From contig CALBLR010000044.1 in NCBI GenBank assembly GCA_937896015.1, positions 1 through 14,305 of the forward strand: a stretch of DNA of 14,305 bases, given 5' to 3'. The notes below the pieces were generated by a model. That model was not told where the DNA came from, did no database searches, and saw only the letters and a list, made by a program, of their open reading frames with translations. The DNA is from an uncultured Prevotellaceae bacterium (GTDB taxonomy: Bacteria > Bacteroidota > Bacteroidia > Bacteroidales > Muribaculaceae). The translations under genes were made by a program, and so were the position numbers. Positions 13,310 through 14,305 of the stretch are shown here, one piece after another; the first letter of the stretch is position 1; every line of letters begins with the position of its first letter.

Positions 13310-14305
13310 ATGAACGTAGAAAAGATTTTAAACGATTTGCAGGTTAAGCACCCAGGTGAGAACGAATATCTGCAAGCAGTCCGCGAGGTCCTTTTAACCG
13401 TAAAGGACGAGTATGACAAGCATCCCGAATTCGAGAATGCTAAAATCATCGAGAGAATGGTTGAGCCCGACCGCATCTACACATTCCGTGTGACATGGGT
13501 TGACGACAACGGCGAGGTGCAGACCAATCTTGGCTACCGCGTTCAATTCAATAACGCCATCGGCCCGTACAAGGGTGGTGTGCGCTTCCACGCTTCAGTG
13601 AACCTTTCAATCCTTAAGTTCCTTGGCTTTGAGCAGACATTCAAGAATGCCCTCACCACACTGCCTATGGGTGGTGCCAAGGGAGGATCGGACTTCAGCC
13701 CCAAGGGCAAGAGTGATGCCGAGATAATGCGTTTCTGCCAAGCATTCATGCTTGAGTTGTGGCGCAACGTGGGTCCCGACAAGGACATTCCCGCAGGCGA
13801 CATCGGCGTTGGCGGCCGTGAAGTGGGCTACATGTTTGGCATGTACAAGAAGCTCACCCACGAGCACACCGGCACATTCACCGGCAAGGGGCTTGAGTTT
13901 GGCGGCTCGCGCATTCGTCCCGAAGCCACTGGCTTCGGCGCATGCTACTTCGTGCAGAAGATGCTCCACCGCCTCGGCACCGACTTCAAGGGTAAGACAG
14001 TGGCCGTGTCGGGCTTCGGCAATGTGGCTTGGGGCACAGTGACCAAAGCCACCGAACTTGGCGCAAAGGTTGTCACCATCAGTGGTCCTGACGGCTACAT
14101 CTACGACCCCGACGGCATCAACACCCAAGAGAAGATCGACTACATGCTCGAGCTCCGCGCCAGTGGCAACGATGTGTGCGCACCCTACGCCCAGAAGTTC
14201 CCCAACGCCAAGTTCTACGCAGGCAAGCGTCCATGGGAGCAGAAAGTGGACATCGCTATGCCGTGCGCCACTCAGAATGAGGTGAGCAAGGAAGACGCCG
14301 AGACC
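13310..14305 (+). CDS. gdhA: Glutamate dehydrogenase (hexameric type), 3' end beyond window
   Basis: Reversible reductive amination of 2-oxoglutarate with ammonia to glutamate. The first 332 residues are present and the frame is open at the right edge; the family is about 445 residues. Visible: GPYKGGVRF (85-93) with substrate-binding Lys88, the active-site signature LPMGGAKGGSDFSP (118-131) with catalytic Lys124, PAGDIGVGGREVGYMFG (161-177) with catalytic Asp164, and RPEATGFGACYF (203-214) leading into the dinucleotide fold AVSGFGNVAWG (232-242, GxGxxA). The strand after it ends in TISGPDG rather than an acidic residue, which argues for NADPH use as in E. coli-type GdhA, though this is inference. 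The start ATG 13310 is supported by family alignment and the promoter about 70 nt upstream. It diverges from serC-serA, and the glutamate it makes is the amino donor for SerC. Confidence 0.95.
   Translation, partial: MNVEKILNDLQVKHPGENEYLQAVREVLLTVKDEYDKHPEFENAKIIERMVEPDRIYTFRVTWVDDNGEVQTNLGYRVQFNNAIGPYKGGVRFHASVNLSILKFLGFEQTFKNALTTLPMGGAKGGSDFSPKGKSDAEIMRFCQAFMLELWRNVGPDKDIPAGDIGVGGREVGYMFGMYKKLTHEHTGTFTGKGLEFGGSRIRPEATGFGACYFVQKMLHRLGTDFKGKTVAVSGFGNVAWGTVTKATELGAKVVTISGPDGYIYDPDGINTQEKIDYMLELRASGNDVCAPYAQKFPNAKFYAGKRPWEQKVDIAMPCATQNEVSKEDAET

Noticed and set aside
1..14305. Mobile element, CRISPR array, defence or biosynthetic island
   Set aside because: No transposase, integrase, Cas protein, regular repeats or unusual gene content was seen. 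All large frames are accounted for by core or common Bacteroidales genes.

Overview
The window looks like chromosomal DNA of a Bacteroidales bacterium (Bacteroides/Prevotella/Muribaculaceae type; the genus cannot be fixed from sequence alone). Three things point there. There is a type III glutamine synthetase of about 730 residues. The serA product is a short phosphoglycerate dehydrogenase with a Lys-type active site. Several intergenic regions carry the Bacteroidota promoter pattern TTG-N19/20-TAnnTTTG. I see no mobile element, phage gene, CRISPR array, rRNA or tRNA. Gene order and composition look like core genome.

Layout. (1) On the minus strand, 1-3342, a glnN (GSIII) gene is followed after 11 nt by a PurF-type glutamine amidotransferase that runs off the left edge. 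The pair is read from a consensus promoter near 3606-3636 through a leader of about 255 nt that has several stem-loops. (2) On the plus strand, 3808-5958, lie a DUF3298-type lipoprotein, rsmG and a metallo-beta-lactamase-fold hydrolase, closely spaced and probably one operon. (3) On the plus strand, 6215-10690, recQ has its own promoter and is followed by a secreted TPR/PD40 protein and a PHP-family phosphatase. The unit ends at a strong bidirectional terminator (10724-10782). (4) On the minus strand, 10852-12897, serC-serA converges on the same terminator. (5) On the plus strand, from 13310, gdhA diverges from serC and runs off the right edge.

The metabolic theme is nitrogen assimilation and its use. 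GdhA and GSIII make glutamate and glutamine. SerC consumes glutamate as amino donor for serine synthesis. The PurF-like enzyme consumes glutamine. The central block (rsmG, recQ) is housekeeping, mixed with poorly characterised envelope or secreted proteins.

I did not find a convincing new system such as defence, a secretion island or a biosynthetic cluster. The most unusual items are the structured leader of glnN, the uncharacterised TPR/PD40 protein coupled to a PHP phosphatase, and a few inverted repeats in intergenic DNA.
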